A stretch of DNA of 64,000 nucleotides from Flavivirga algicola (lineage in GTDB: Bacteria > Bacteroidota > Bacteroidia > Flavobacteriales > Flavobacteriaceae): contig NZ_JABBHF010000004.1 in assembly GCF_012910715.1 (NCBI RefSeq), forward strand, positions 186,001 through 250,000, written 5' to 3'. Positions 46,081 to 54,514 of the stretch are shown here, one piece after another (positions within the stretch are counted from its first letter, which is position 1; each line of letters opens with the position of its first letter). Made by a program: the position numbers and the translations under genes. Under the pieces are notes generated by a model. That model saw only the letters and a list, made by a program, of their open reading frames with translations. It had not been told where the DNA came from and ran no database searches.

Positions 46081-46338
46081 TTAGTTACAACTATATGCTG
46101 TTGTTCCTCTGAAATCGTCATCCCAAAAACAGCCATCTGGATGACAAAGCCAACTTCCTGAGCCAGGTTGATAACTAGCCGATTCATAGCACATAATGCC
46201 ACCAGATTCTGCGTTAGCAGACTGTAAAGTTACTAAGGAACTTAAAGTGAGTTTGTCGTTCATTACTGAATCACCTGAGAATTTGAGATTTATTGCTAAA
46301 ATTGAAGCTAAGCCAAAAAGAAATAAGATTTTTTTCAT
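46081..46338 (-). CDS. NVEALA-type four-cysteine secreted peptide
   Basis: An 85-residue precursor. The N-terminus is a hydrophobic helix (ILFLFGLASILAINLKF). Then a spacer ends in LVTLQSANAES (residues 35-45), which matches the NVEALA-type motif that ends the leader in this family. The C-terminal 40 residues contain four cysteines (50, 65, 70, 84) and are rich in Gly, Ser, Trp, Asp. This looks like a peptide exported and cut after NA, possibly disulfide-bonded. The family has no established function. It begins the cassette with the propeller lipoprotein and the CxxC protein. Confidence 0.7.
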   Translation of the reverse strand: MKKILFLFGLASILAINLKFSGDSVMNDKLTLSSLVTLQSANAESGGIMCYESASYQPGSGSWLCHPDGCFWDDDFRGTTAYSCN

Positions 46339-46433
46339 TTTTAAGATATTTGTTTGGATTTAACATCCTTCATTTTAATTTTGATTTAAGTTAAGTCTAT
46401 GTTAGGCATTCTACTTTTGGAAAATGACAATCG

Positions 46434-46449
46434 CTATATGCGCATATAG
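46434..46449. promoter_or_regulatory. Perfect 16-bp palindrome upstream of the peptide gene
   Basis: CTATATGCGCATATAG reads the same on both strands and lies 95 bp upstream of the NVEALA-type gene. Its symmetry suits a dimeric repressor or activator. No -7 element was recognised near the peptide start. Confidence 0.45.
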
Positions 46450-46649
46450 GATTGTAAGGCTAATCTTTAAATTAATAATAAAGAATAAAGTCTTCCTCTT
46501 GTTTTTTAATTTAGTATCTTTTCATATTTTTTATGATTAGGAATCTATTACTATTTGAATTTTAAAATTTCTTGAGAGACTAATTGTTTTTTGTAAAATT
46601 AAAAGCTTGGAGGGACAAATTTTGTCACTTTGGTTTAACAAAAAAACAT

Positions 46650-46673
46650 AAAATGTTATATATTTAACATTTT
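46650..46673. repeat. AT-rich inverted repeat before a small open frame
   Basis: AAAATGTTA (46650-46658) and TAACATTTT (46665-46673) are perfect arms around a 6-bp AT centre, ending 24 bp before a small ATG frame. It could be an operator or simply AT-rich symmetry. Confidence 0.35.
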
Positions 46674-46697
46674 ATAAAAAACATTAAATAAATTTAA

Positions 46698-46766
46698 ATG
46701 AAGAAACTAAAAAGAATAGAAGAGCTTTCTGAATTTAAAACTTTGTGCAAAGAAAAAGAAGACTAA
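46698..46766 (+). CDS. Possible short leader-like peptide (22 codons)
   Basis: The frame MKKLKRIEELSEFKTLCKEK is followed by Glu-Asp and a stop. The run of Lys, the EELSEFKTL helix and the location resemble the leaders of flavobacterial bacteriocin or RiPP precursors, which normally go on to a Gly-Gly and a core. Here no Gly-Gly or core follows; after the stop the same frame continues 17 codons without meaning. It may be a truncated precursor or coincidence. The 470-bp gap holding it (46339-46809) shows no other gene. Confidence 0.3.
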   Translation: MKKLKRIEELSEFKTLCKEKED

Positions 46767-46809
46767 AAGGAATTTATAGTGTTTGAAATGTCAAAAGTTA
46801 GGACCAATA

Positions 46810-47199
46810 CTATTTTTTAGGCTTAAATATAAAAGCATAAGGGAATTTCTTTTTTACTTTTTTTAATGCCCTATCTGCTTCTAGGCGCGTTCTAAAATTA
46901 CCCAGCCAGGTTTTAAAATTTGGAGGTTCATATCTTACGATAGGGTTCCAAACTGTAAATGAATTACGAAATTCTTCTTGAGCCGAATAAGCACCAGAAC
47001 GATTCCCAGAATAGATTTGTATTTTGTATCTTCTGGAATTATCCTCATTTTTATTGGTTTTCTTTTTAATATCCAATAATGCTGTTATGTTTTTGTCTTG
47101 ATTTACAGTAACACTGCCCTGTTGCGCTAAACAATAAGTTGAGGTCATTACAAAACAAATAATGCTTAAAAAACTAATTTTTATATTCAATAATTTCAT
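46810..47199 (-). CDS. Small secreted SPOR-domain protein
   Basis: About 129 residues from the ATG at 47199 (signal ISFLSIICFVMTSTYCLAQ); an ATG seven codons upstream at 47220 is less likely because a -7-like TACATTTG (minus strand, 47218-47225) overlaps it. The C-terminal 75 residues are a SPOR domain (YKIQIYSGNRSGAYSAQEEF ... TWLGNFRTRLEADRALKKVK), which binds denuded glycan strands of peptidoglycan. The gene is divergent from the act-cox operon. Confidence 0.8.
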   Translation of the reverse strand: MKLLNIKISFLSIICFVMTSTYCLAQQGSVTVNQDKNITALLDIKKKTNKNEDNSRRYKIQIYSGNRSGAYSAQEEFRNSFTVWNPIVRYEPPNFKTWLGNFRTRLEADRALKKVKKKFPYAFIFKPKK

Positions 47200-47322
47200 G
47201 TTCAAAATATATTTATACAAATGTATACGATATAAACTTAATTGTGGGTCTTTTTATTATTTAGAATGTCTCTAAATTACTAATAACAGTTCTGTAACAT
47301 TTCTAAAATCGACTTTAAGTAT

Positions 47323-47330
47323 TACTTTTG
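47323..47330 (+). promoter_or_regulatory. -7 element of the act-cox operon
   Basis: TACTTTTG fits TAnnTTTG; a weak TTC replaces TTG at -33. Transcription would start near 47337, giving a leader of about 77 nt before the first gene at 47414. Confidence 0.55.
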
Positions 47331-47413
47331 CCTGAGATTTTACAGCTGTGCTTTTTTCTATATATTATAAGAAAAAATCATACCAAAGTTTAGAAGTTAA
47401 TTTAACTAACAAT

Positions 47414-48712
47414 ATGGAAAAGGTGATTCACCGTAAATTAGGGAAAAACATTCTTAGTTTAGGCTTAATTATTTTATTAGCGTTTACAACCTCTCTTTCT
47501 GCCCAGGAAGGCGATCCAGCAAAAGGAAAAGCTTTATTTAATGCCAATTGTGCTGCTTGTCATCAATTAGATAAAAAAATGACGGGCCCTGCATTGCGTA
47601 AAGTAGAACAACGTTTGTCTGATGAGCAAGGTTTAGATAGAGATTGGATTTATGCCTGGATACGTAATAGTGCAGGTGTTATTAAATCAGGTGACGCTTA
47701 TGCAAACAAGATTTATAATGAGTACGGTGGTGCAGCTATGACGGCATTTCCACAATTGTCTGATGATGATTTAAATAATATTCTTGCATATACTGCTGAA
47801 GAAAAAGCAACGCCTGCAGTTGCGGCGGTTGCTACCGATTCTGCTACAACGACGTCTGATTCAGGAGGTATTTCAAACGAACTTATTTTAGGGGCTTTGG
47901 CGATCCTGTTTATATTGTTGGCTGCTGGATTGTATATCGTAAACAAAACATTACGTCGTTTTGCTATAGCGCAAAATATAGAGTTGCCAGAAGCGACTCA
48001 AAGAACACCTTTATGGAAGGCTTTTGTTAAGAACCAATTCTTAATGTTAGTTACAGCCATATTTTTTTTATTAGCCAGTGCGTATTTTGTATTTGGATAT
48101 TTAATGCAAATTGGTGTAGATCAAGGGTATGAGCCTGTGCAGCCAATACATTATTCGCACAGAATTCACGCGGGGGATAACGGTATCGATTGTAAATACT
48201 GTCATTCTTCTGCAAGGGTAAGTAAAACATCTGGGATTCCTTCTTTAAATGTGTGTATGAATTGCCATAAGTCTATTTATGAAGTCGCTCCTGAAACTTT
48301 GGCTGAAGGAAAAGCGATAGGTGTTGATTATAACGAAGAAATTAAGAAGTTATATGCCGCTGCTGGATGGGATGATGCCGAGCAAAAATATACAGGAGAT
48401 TCTCAGCCAGTAAAATGGGTACGTATTCATAACTTGCCAGATTTTGTTTATTTTAATCACTCACAGCACGTATCGGTTGCAGGAGTTGAGTGTCAAACAT
48501 GTCATGGTCCTGTTGAGGAAATGGAAGTAATGTATCAACATGCACCATTAACCATGGGATGGTGTGTTGAGTGTCACAGAACAACAAACGTGAATGTAAA
48601 AGATAATGCCTACTACACCAAAATACATGAAGAGTTGTCTAAAAAGTATGGTGTAGATAATTTAACAGCCGCTCAAATGGGTGGACTGGAATGTGGAAAA
48701 TGTCATTACTAA
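47414..48712 (+). CDS. actA: Alternative complex III subunit A, multiheme cytochrome c fused to a monoheme domain
   Basis: About 432 residues from the ATG at 47414 (signal LGKNILSLGLIILLAFTTSLSA); a GTG 22 codons upstream is unlikely. The N-terminal domain is a monoheme cytochrome c (CAACH, about 46-50). Two membrane helices follow (LILGALAILFILLAAGLYIV and FLMLVTAIFFLLASAYFVFG). The C-terminal domain has five heme motifs (CKYCH, CMNCH, CQTCH, CVECH, CGKCH), the pentaheme set of ActA. The complex oxidises menaquinol and reduces cytochrome c. It begins actABCDEF-coxBA, an eight-gene operon. The fused monoheme domain is an addition to canonical ActA. Confidence 0.88.
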   Translation: MEKVIHRKLGKNILSLGLIILLAFTTSLSAQEGDPAKGKALFNANCAACHQLDKKMTGPALRKVEQRLSDEQGLDRDWIYAWIRNSAGVIKSGDAYANKIYNEYGGAAMTAFPQLSDDDLNNILAYTAEEKATPAVAAVATDSATTTSDSGGISNELILGALAILFILLAAGLYIVNKTLRRFAIAQNIELPEATQRTPLWKAFVKNQFLMLVTAIFFLLASAYFVFGYLMQIGVDQGYEPVQPIHYSHRIHAGDNGIDCKYCHSSARVSKTSGIPSLNVCMNCHKSIYEVAPETLAEGKAIGVDYNEEIKKLYAAAGWDDAEQKYTGDSQPVKWVRIHNLPDFVYFNHSQHVSVAGVECQTCHGPVEEMEVMYQHAPLTMGWCVECHRTTNVNVKDNAYYTKIHEELSKKYGVDNLTAAQMGGLECGKCHY

Positions 48713-48785
48713 ACAGAGTAGTTTTCCTTTTCATGAATACGGGAAACTTAAGAATAAATAATAAGAAGTAATTCAATTATATAAT

Positions 48786-51700
48786 ATGTCATCAAACAAG
48801 AAATACTGGAAAAGTGTTGAAGAGCTAAACGAGAATAGCTCTATTGTTGAGACGCTAAAACAAAACGAGTTTGTAGAAGAAATTCCTACTGATGAATTTT
48901 TAGGTGATAAAGAGACATTAGAAGAAACCTCTACAACGCGTCGCGATTTCTTAAAATATATAGGTTTTAGTACAGCAGCTGCATCATTAGCAGCTTGCGA
49001 AGGTCCTGTTAAAAAATCTATTCCTTATGTTGTGCAACCAACGGAAATTATTCCAGGTGTTGCCAACCATTATGCAACTACCATTGCGAATGGATTTGAT
49101 TTTGCGAGTGTTTTAGTTAAAACCAGAGAAGGTCGTCCAATTAAAATTGAAAACAACACTATGGCAGCTACTAACGGTAGTGCTAACGCTAGAGTGAATG
49201 CTTCAGTTTTAGGTTTGTACGACAGTTTAAGAGTTCAAGGCCCAAAGAAAGCAGGTAATTCTATTTCTTGGAATGTGTTTGATGCTGAAACCTCTGAGAA
49301 GTTAACAAATATTGCTGCTGCAAATAAAGATATTGTGTTATTAACACAAACATTTGCAAGTCCATCTACAAGTAAGTTGATTTCTGAGTTTAAAGAAAAA
49401 TATGGTAATGTTCGTCATGTCATTTATGATGCTGTTTCAGAATCGGCAGCATTAGACGCTTACCAAGCTAAATATGGCGAGCGTGGATTGGCAAATTACG
49501 ACTTCTCAAAAGCGATGACCATTGTCTCTGTTGGAGCTGATTTCTTAGGTGATTGGCAAGGTGGCGGTTTCGATTCGGGATATGCTAAAAATAGAGTGCC
49601 AGATCATGGTAAAATGTCACGTCACGTGCAGTTTGAGTCTAATATGTCTTTAACTGGTGCGAATGCCGATAAGCGTGTACCATTAAAACCAACAGAACAA
49701 AAATTAGCTTTAGCTAAATTATATAGCCTTATTACTGGTAATAATGTATCGGTAAGTGGTCTTTCTGAACAAGTAGAAGCCGCTGTTAAAAGTGCAGCTT
49801 CGCAACTTAAAAAAGCAAGAGGTAATGGTGTTGTAGTGACAGGAATTCAAGATGTCAATGCACAAACTGTCGCTTTAGAAATAAACGAATACTTAACTAG
49901 TAAAGCATTCGACCCTAAAACACCGGTTAAAACCCGACAAGGGAATGATAAAGCTGTTGCTGGTTTAATTACTGATATGAAAGCAGGTAAGGTTGGAGCG
50001 ATCATCATGAGTGGTGTGAATCCAATATATACCTTGCCTAATGCTTTGGAATTTGAAGAAGGTTTAAAGAAAACACAATTGTCAATTGCGTTTTCAATGA
50101 AGGCTGATGAAACAGCTTCTAAAGTTGAATATCTTGCTGCTGCACCTCACTATTTAGAATCTTGGGGCGATGTAGAACTTAAAAAAGGACATTATGCATT
50201 AACGCAACCAACCATTCGTCCTTTATTTGATACCAGACAATTTCAAGACGCTTTATTAAAATGGACAGGGAATGATCTTTCTTACCATAATTATATTAAA
50301 GAGGCTTGGGGAACCGATATTTTAGGAGGTAGTTCTTTTAACAAAGCATTGCACGATGGTGTTTTCGTTGGAAGCATTGCAACAGAAACAGAAGATACTG
50401 TTGAAGAAAGTTCAAGCTCAGATAATGCTGAAGATACTACAGAAACAGCGCTTTCAGGAAATGCAGCTCAAGCACTTGTTGCATCTGCAAAAAGTAAAGG
50501 ATTAGAATTAACATTATATACGAAAGTAGGTATGGGTGATGGACAACAAGCCAACAACCCATGGTTACAAGAGTTTCCAGACCCAATTACAAGAACGTCT
50601 TGGGATAACTATTTAACAGTATCAAAAGCCGATGCTGATGCTTTAGGTCTTACCAATGAAAATGTAGCTAATGGTGCATTAAATAGTAATTATGCCAAAG
50701 TTACCGTTAATGGTGTATCGGTTACGGCTCCTGTTATTATACAGCCTGGACAAGCAAAAGGATCTGTTGGTTTGTCATTTGGGTATGGTAAAAAGTTAGG
50801 CTTAAAGACAGAAATGCAAACAGGTGTTAATGCTTATCCGTTATATCAAGGGTTCAATAATGTACAAAATGTTACTGTTGAAGCCGTTGGAGGTGAGCAT
50901 GAGTTTGCTTGTGTGCAATTGCACAACACTTTAATGGGACGTGGAGATATTGTTAAAGAAACGACTTTAGAGATCTTCAATACTAAAGATAAAAAACATT
51001 GGAATGCCATTCCTGTAGTATCTTTAAATCATGAAGAAACTCCAGTAACATCGCCAGATGTTGATTTATGGGATGAATTTGATCGTTCAATCGGACATCA
51101 TTTCAACCTGTCGATCGATTTAAACGCCTGTACAGGATGTGGTGCTTGTGTGATCGCATGTCATGCCGAAAATAATGTGCCTGTAGTTGGTAAAACTGAA
51201 GTTCGCCGTAGCCGTGATATGCATTGGTTACGTATCGATAGATATTATTCATCTGAAGAATCATTTGAAGGAGATAATACTAAAAAAGATAGCATATCTG
51301 GATTAGGAAGTTCTTTAAGTGAATTTGGTGAAATGGAAAATGCTTCAGAGAACCCTCAAGTAGCATTCCAGCCAGTCATGTGCCAACATTGTAATCATGC
51401 ACCTTGTGAAACTGTATGTCCTGTGGCTGCAACTTCACATGGTCGTCAAGGTCAGAATCATATGGCTTATAACCGTTGTGTAGGTACTAGATATTGTGCT
51501 AATAACTGTCCTTATAAAGTACGTCGTTTCAACTGGTTCTTATACAATGGAAATGATGAGTTCGATTATCATATGAATGATGATCTTGGACGTATGGTAT
51601 TAAATCCAGATGTTGTTGTACGTTCTCGTGGTGTAATGGAAAAATGTTCTATGTGTATTCAGATGACACAAAAAACAATCCTTGATGCTAAGCGTGACGG

Positions 51701-51905
51701 GCGTGAAATTAAAGATGGTGAATTCCAAACAGCATGCTCAGCGGCTTGTAGCAGCGGCGCTATGACATTTGGTGACATCAATGATAAAGAGAGTAAAGTT
51801 GCAAAACTTAAAGAAGATAACCGTATGTATCACTTGTTAGAGCATGTAGGAACAAAACCTAATGTACAGTATCAAACAAAAGTGAGAAATACAACAGAAG
51901 CATAA
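48786..51905 (+). CDS. actB: Alternative complex III subunit B, iron-sulfur/molybdopterin-like
   Basis: A 1039-residue subunit with a Tat-type motif (TRRDFLKYIGFSTAAASLAA, RR at 52-53). The first 700 residues follow the molybdopterin oxidoreductase fold but, as in other ActB proteins, probably bind no molybdenum. The last 280 carry four cysteine groups for Fe-S clusters: CTGCGACVIACHAEN, CQHCNHAPCETVCPV, CVGTRYCANNCPYKVRRF, and CSMC with CSAACSSGAMTFGD. Electrons would pass through them toward ActA hemes. A Ser/Glu/Asp-rich linker lies near residue 540. It is second in the operon. Confidence 0.9.
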   Translation: MSSNKKYWKSVEELNENSSIVETLKQNEFVEEIPTDEFLGDKETLEETSTTRRDFLKYIGFSTAAASLAACEGPVKKSIPYVVQPTEIIPGVANHYATTIANGFDFASVLVKTREGRPIKIENNTMAATNGSANARVNASVLGLYDSLRVQGPKKAGNSISWNVFDAETSEKLTNIAAANKDIVLLTQTFASPSTSKLISEFKEKYGNVRHVIYDAVSESAALDAYQAKYGERGLANYDFSKAMTIVSVGADFLGDWQGGGFDSGYAKNRVPDHGKMSRHVQFESNMSLTGANADKRVPLKPTEQKLALAKLYSLITGNNVSVSGLSEQVEAAVKSAASQLKKARGNGVVVTGIQDVNAQTVALEINEYLTSKAFDPKTPVKTRQGNDKAVAGLITDMKAGKVGAIIMSGVNPIYTLPNALEFEEGLKKTQLSIAFSMKADETASKVEYLAAAPHYLESWGDVELKKGHYALTQPTIRPLFDTRQFQDALLKWTGNDLSYHNYIKEAWGTDILGGSSFNKALHDGVFVGSIATETEDTVEESSSSDNAEDTTETALSGNAAQALVASAKSKGLELTLYTKVGMGDGQQANNPWLQEFPDPITRTSWDNYLTVSKADADALGLTNENVANGALNSNYAKVTVNGVSVTAPVIIQPGQAKGSVGLSFGYGKKLGLKTEMQTGVNAYPLYQGFNNVQNVTVEAVGGEHEFACVQLHNTLMGRGDIVKETTLEIFNTKDKKHWNAIPVVSLNHEETPVTSPDVDLWDEFDRSIGHHFNLSIDLNACTGCGACVIACHAENNVPVVGKTEVRRSRDMHWLRIDRYYSSEESFEGDNTKKDSISGLGSSLSEFGEMENASENPQVAFQPVMCQHCNHAPCETVCPVAATSHGRQGQNHMAYNRCVGTRYCANNCPYKVRRFNWFLYNGNDEFDYHMNDDLGRMVLNPDVVVRSRGVMEKCSMCIQMTQKTILDAKRDGREIKDGEFQTACSAACSSGAMTFGDINDKESKVAKLKEDNRMYHLLEHVGTKPNVQYQTKVRNTTEA

Positions 51906-51933
51906 ATCTAATTAAAGAATCAATTATATAATT

Positions 51934-53388
51934 ATGGCGTCTCATTACGAAGCACCTATTAGAAGACCTTTAGTTACAGGCGAAAAATCATATCACGATG
52001 TTACTGTAGATGTGGCAAAACCTGTTGAAGGAAAAGCAAATAAACAGTGGTGGATAGTTTTTGGTATTTCACTTGTCGCTTTTCTTTGGGGAATTGGATG
52101 TATCATTTATACGATATCAACAGGAATTGGAACCTGGGGTTTAAACAAGACCGTAGGTTGGGCTTGGGATATTACTAACTTCGTTTGGTGGGTTGGTATT
52201 GGTCATGCAGGAACACTTATTTCTGCGGTACTATTATTATTCCGTCAGAAATGGAGAATGGCGATTAACCGTTCTGCAGAAGCAATGACAATATTTTCTG
52301 TTGTTCAGGCAGGATTATTCCCAATCATTCATATGGGTCGTCCATGGTTAGGATACTGGGTATTGCCAATCCCAAATCAGTTCGGATCACTTTGGGTAAA
52401 CTTTAACTCGCCATTACTTTGGGATGTATTTGCAATATCGACTTATTTGTCTGTATCATTAGTATTCTGGTGGACAGGCTTATTACCAGATTTTGCTATG
52501 CTACGTGATAGAGCTATTAAACCTTTTCAAAAGAAAATATATGCCCTATTAAGTTTTGGATGGTCTGGTCGTGCTAAAGATTGGCAACGTTTCGAAGAAG
52601 TATCTTTGGTACTTGCAGGTTTAGCAACACCATTAGTACTTTCGGTACATACTATTGTATCGTTTGACTTCGCAACATCGGTAATTCCAGGTTGGCATAC
52701 CACTATATTTCCACCTTACTTTGTTGCAGGAGCGGTGTTTTCTGGATTTGCAATGGTAAATACACTTCTTATTATTATGAGAAAAGTGTGTAACCTTGAA
52801 GATTATATTACAGTACAGCATATAGAATTAATGAACATTATCATCATGATTACTGGTTCTATTGTAGGTGTCGCTTATATAACCGAGTTATTCATTGCAT
52901 GGTATTCTGGTGTAGAATATGAACAATATGCATTCTTAAATAGAGCTACAGGACCTTACTGGTGGGCATATTGGGCTATGATGACTTGTAATGTATTCTC
53001 TCCACAGTTTATGTGGTTTAAGAAGCTAAGAACAAGTATTATGTTCTCTTTCTTTATCTCTATTGTGGTAAATATAGGGATGTGGTTTGAACGTTTTGTA
53101 ATTATTGTAACATCATTACATAGAGATTATTTACCATCTTCTTGGACGATGTTCTCACCTACATTTGTGGATATTGGAATTTTTATAGGAACGATAGGTT
53201 TCTTCTTTGTACTATTCTTATTATACTCCAGAACATTCCCTGTAATTGCACAGGCAGAGGTTAAGACGATTTTAAAATCTTCTGGAGAAAAATATAAGAA
53301 CTTAAGAGAAGCAGGAGAGAGTTTAGTAGGAACTGGTGCAGATCCTAGAACCTCTGGAGATAATAATAAAGAAACAAAAAACAACTAA
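51934..53388 (+). CDS. actC: Alternative complex III subunit C, NrfD/PsrC-type quinol-binding protein
   Basis: A 484-residue integral membrane protein of the NrfD/PsrC family with about ten helices. Family landmarks are WVGIGHAGTLISAVLLLFRQ, MGRPWLGYWVLPIPNQFGSL and SVHTIVSFDFATSVIPGWHT. This subunit is thought to bind quinol and may help pump or translocate protons. It is third in the operon, 28 bp after actB. Confidence 0.92.
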   Translation: MASHYEAPIRRPLVTGEKSYHDVTVDVAKPVEGKANKQWWIVFGISLVAFLWGIGCIIYTISTGIGTWGLNKTVGWAWDITNFVWWVGIGHAGTLISAVLLLFRQKWRMAINRSAEAMTIFSVVQAGLFPIIHMGRPWLGYWVLPIPNQFGSLWVNFNSPLLWDVFAISTYLSVSLVFWWTGLLPDFAMLRDRAIKPFQKKIYALLSFGWSGRAKDWQRFEEVSLVLAGLATPLVLSVHTIVSFDFATSVIPGWHTTIFPPYFVAGAVFSGFAMVNTLLIIMRKVCNLEDYITVQHIELMNIIIMITGSIVGVAYITELFIAWYSGVEYEQYAFLNRATGPYWWAYWAMMTCNVFSPQFMWFKKLRTSIMFSFFISIVVNIGMWFERFVIIVTSLHRDYLPSSWTMFSPTFVDIGIFIGTIGFFFVLFLLYSRTFPVIAQAEVKTILKSSGEKYKNLREAGESLVGTGADPRTSGDNNKETKNN

Positions 53389-53397
53389 GAGTAGCAT

Positions 53398-53931
53398 ATG
53401 GAAGCTTCAAAAGTAATTCACGCTATTTATACGGATGATGATGTATTAATGTCTGCTGTTAAAAAGGTAAAGTCAGAAAAGCATCATATAGAAGAAATAT
53501 ATACACCATTTCCAGTTCACGGGTTAGACAAAGCTATGGGGTTAGCGCCTACACGTATTGCTATTACGGCATTTATGTATGGGTTAGTAGGCTTAACAGT
53601 GGCTATTACCATGATGAATTTTATCATGATTGAAGACTGGCCTCAAAACATTGGAGGAAAGCCAAGTTTTAGTTATTTAGAAAACATGCCAGCATTTGTA
53701 CCAATTATGTTTGAGTTAACGGTGTTTTTTGCGGCACATTTAATGGTAATTACTTTTTACTTACGCAGTAGAATGTGGCCATTTAAAAAAGCCGAAAATC
53801 CAGATCCAAGAACAACAGACGACCATTTCTTAATGGAAATCGCCGTTCATGGTAACGAAAATGAATTAGAAGACTTGCTTAAAGAAACTGGAGCAGTTGA
53901 AGTGAATTTAGTTGATAAAGAAGCTCATTAA
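53398..53931 (+). CDS. actD: Alternative complex III subunit D (DUF3341)
   Basis: A 177-residue protein with two membrane helices (about 57-80 and 96-120) and soluble ends. DUF3341 motifs are visible: IYTPFPVHGLDKAMGL and FVPIMFELTVFFAAHLMVIT. It is an accessory structural subunit of complex III. It lies 9 bp after actC and 9 bp before actE. Confidence 0.9.
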   Translation: MEASKVIHAIYTDDDVLMSAVKKVKSEKHHIEEIYTPFPVHGLDKAMGLAPTRIAITAFMYGLVGLTVAITMMNFIMIEDWPQNIGGKPSFSYLENMPAFVPIMFELTVFFAAHLMVITFYLRSRMWPFKKAENPDPRTTDDHFLMEIAVHGNENELEDLLKETGAVEVNLVDKEAH

Positions 53932-53940
53932 TTTAGTCAT

Positions 53941-54492
53941 ATGAAAAGCTTAATTAAAATATTAGTAGTAGCAGTGGTTTTAGTAGCAGTATCATGTAAA
54001 AAAGATACCGCTCCAAACTATCAATTCATGCCTAATATGTATGAATCTGCAGGATATGAAACTTATGGAGAAGCAGCGTTTCCTAATGGTGTAGAAGCAC
54101 AATTGCCTGCAGAAGGATCTGTTCCAAGAGGATTTATACCTTTTGATATTGAAAATTCAACAGAAGGGTACGAATTGGCTAAAACTACATTGGTAAGTGC
54201 TTTAGATTCTACTCAAGTTGATTTAGATAGAGGAAAAGCACTATACGATATATACTGCGGTATTTGTCATGGAAACAAAGGGAATGGCCAAGGAAAGCTT
54301 GTAAAGCGTGAAAAAATTCTTGGTATCCCAAGTTATGATGACGCAGGAAGAGCCATAACTGCTGGAAGTATTTACCATACTATTTATTATGGTAAAAATG
54401 CAATGGGTTCTTATGCAAACCAATTGAAGGAAGAAGAACGTTGGCAAGTAGTAGCATACGTGTTGAAGTTAAAATCAGATTTAGAAAAGTAA
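53941..54492 (+). CDS. actE: Alternative complex III subunit E, monoheme cytochrome c lipoprotein
   Basis: A 183-residue lipoprotein (ILVVAVVLVAVSCKK, lipobox VSC). The family stretch PNMYESAGYETYGEAAFPNG is followed by one heme motif CGICH (106-110) and the axial methionine region NAMGSYANQL. It is the electron exit subunit of complex III, likely passing electrons to a soluble cytochrome or directly to the oxidase encoded downstream. Confidence 0.9.
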   Translation: MKSLIKILVVAVVLVAVSCKKDTAPNYQFMPNMYESAGYETYGEAAFPNGVEAQLPAEGSVPRGFIPFDIENSTEGYELAKTTLVSALDSTQVDLDRGKALYDIYCGICHGNKGNGQGKLVKREKILGIPSYDDAGRAITAGSIYHTIYYGKNAMGSYANQLKEEERWQVVAYVLKLKSDLEK

Positions 54493-54514
54493 GATTGATA
54501 AGATTATTATAGAT

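Noticed and set aside
48786-50900. ActB read as an active molybdenum enzyme
   Set aside because: The family's subunit B is known to keep the fold without the cofactor, and the context is complex III.
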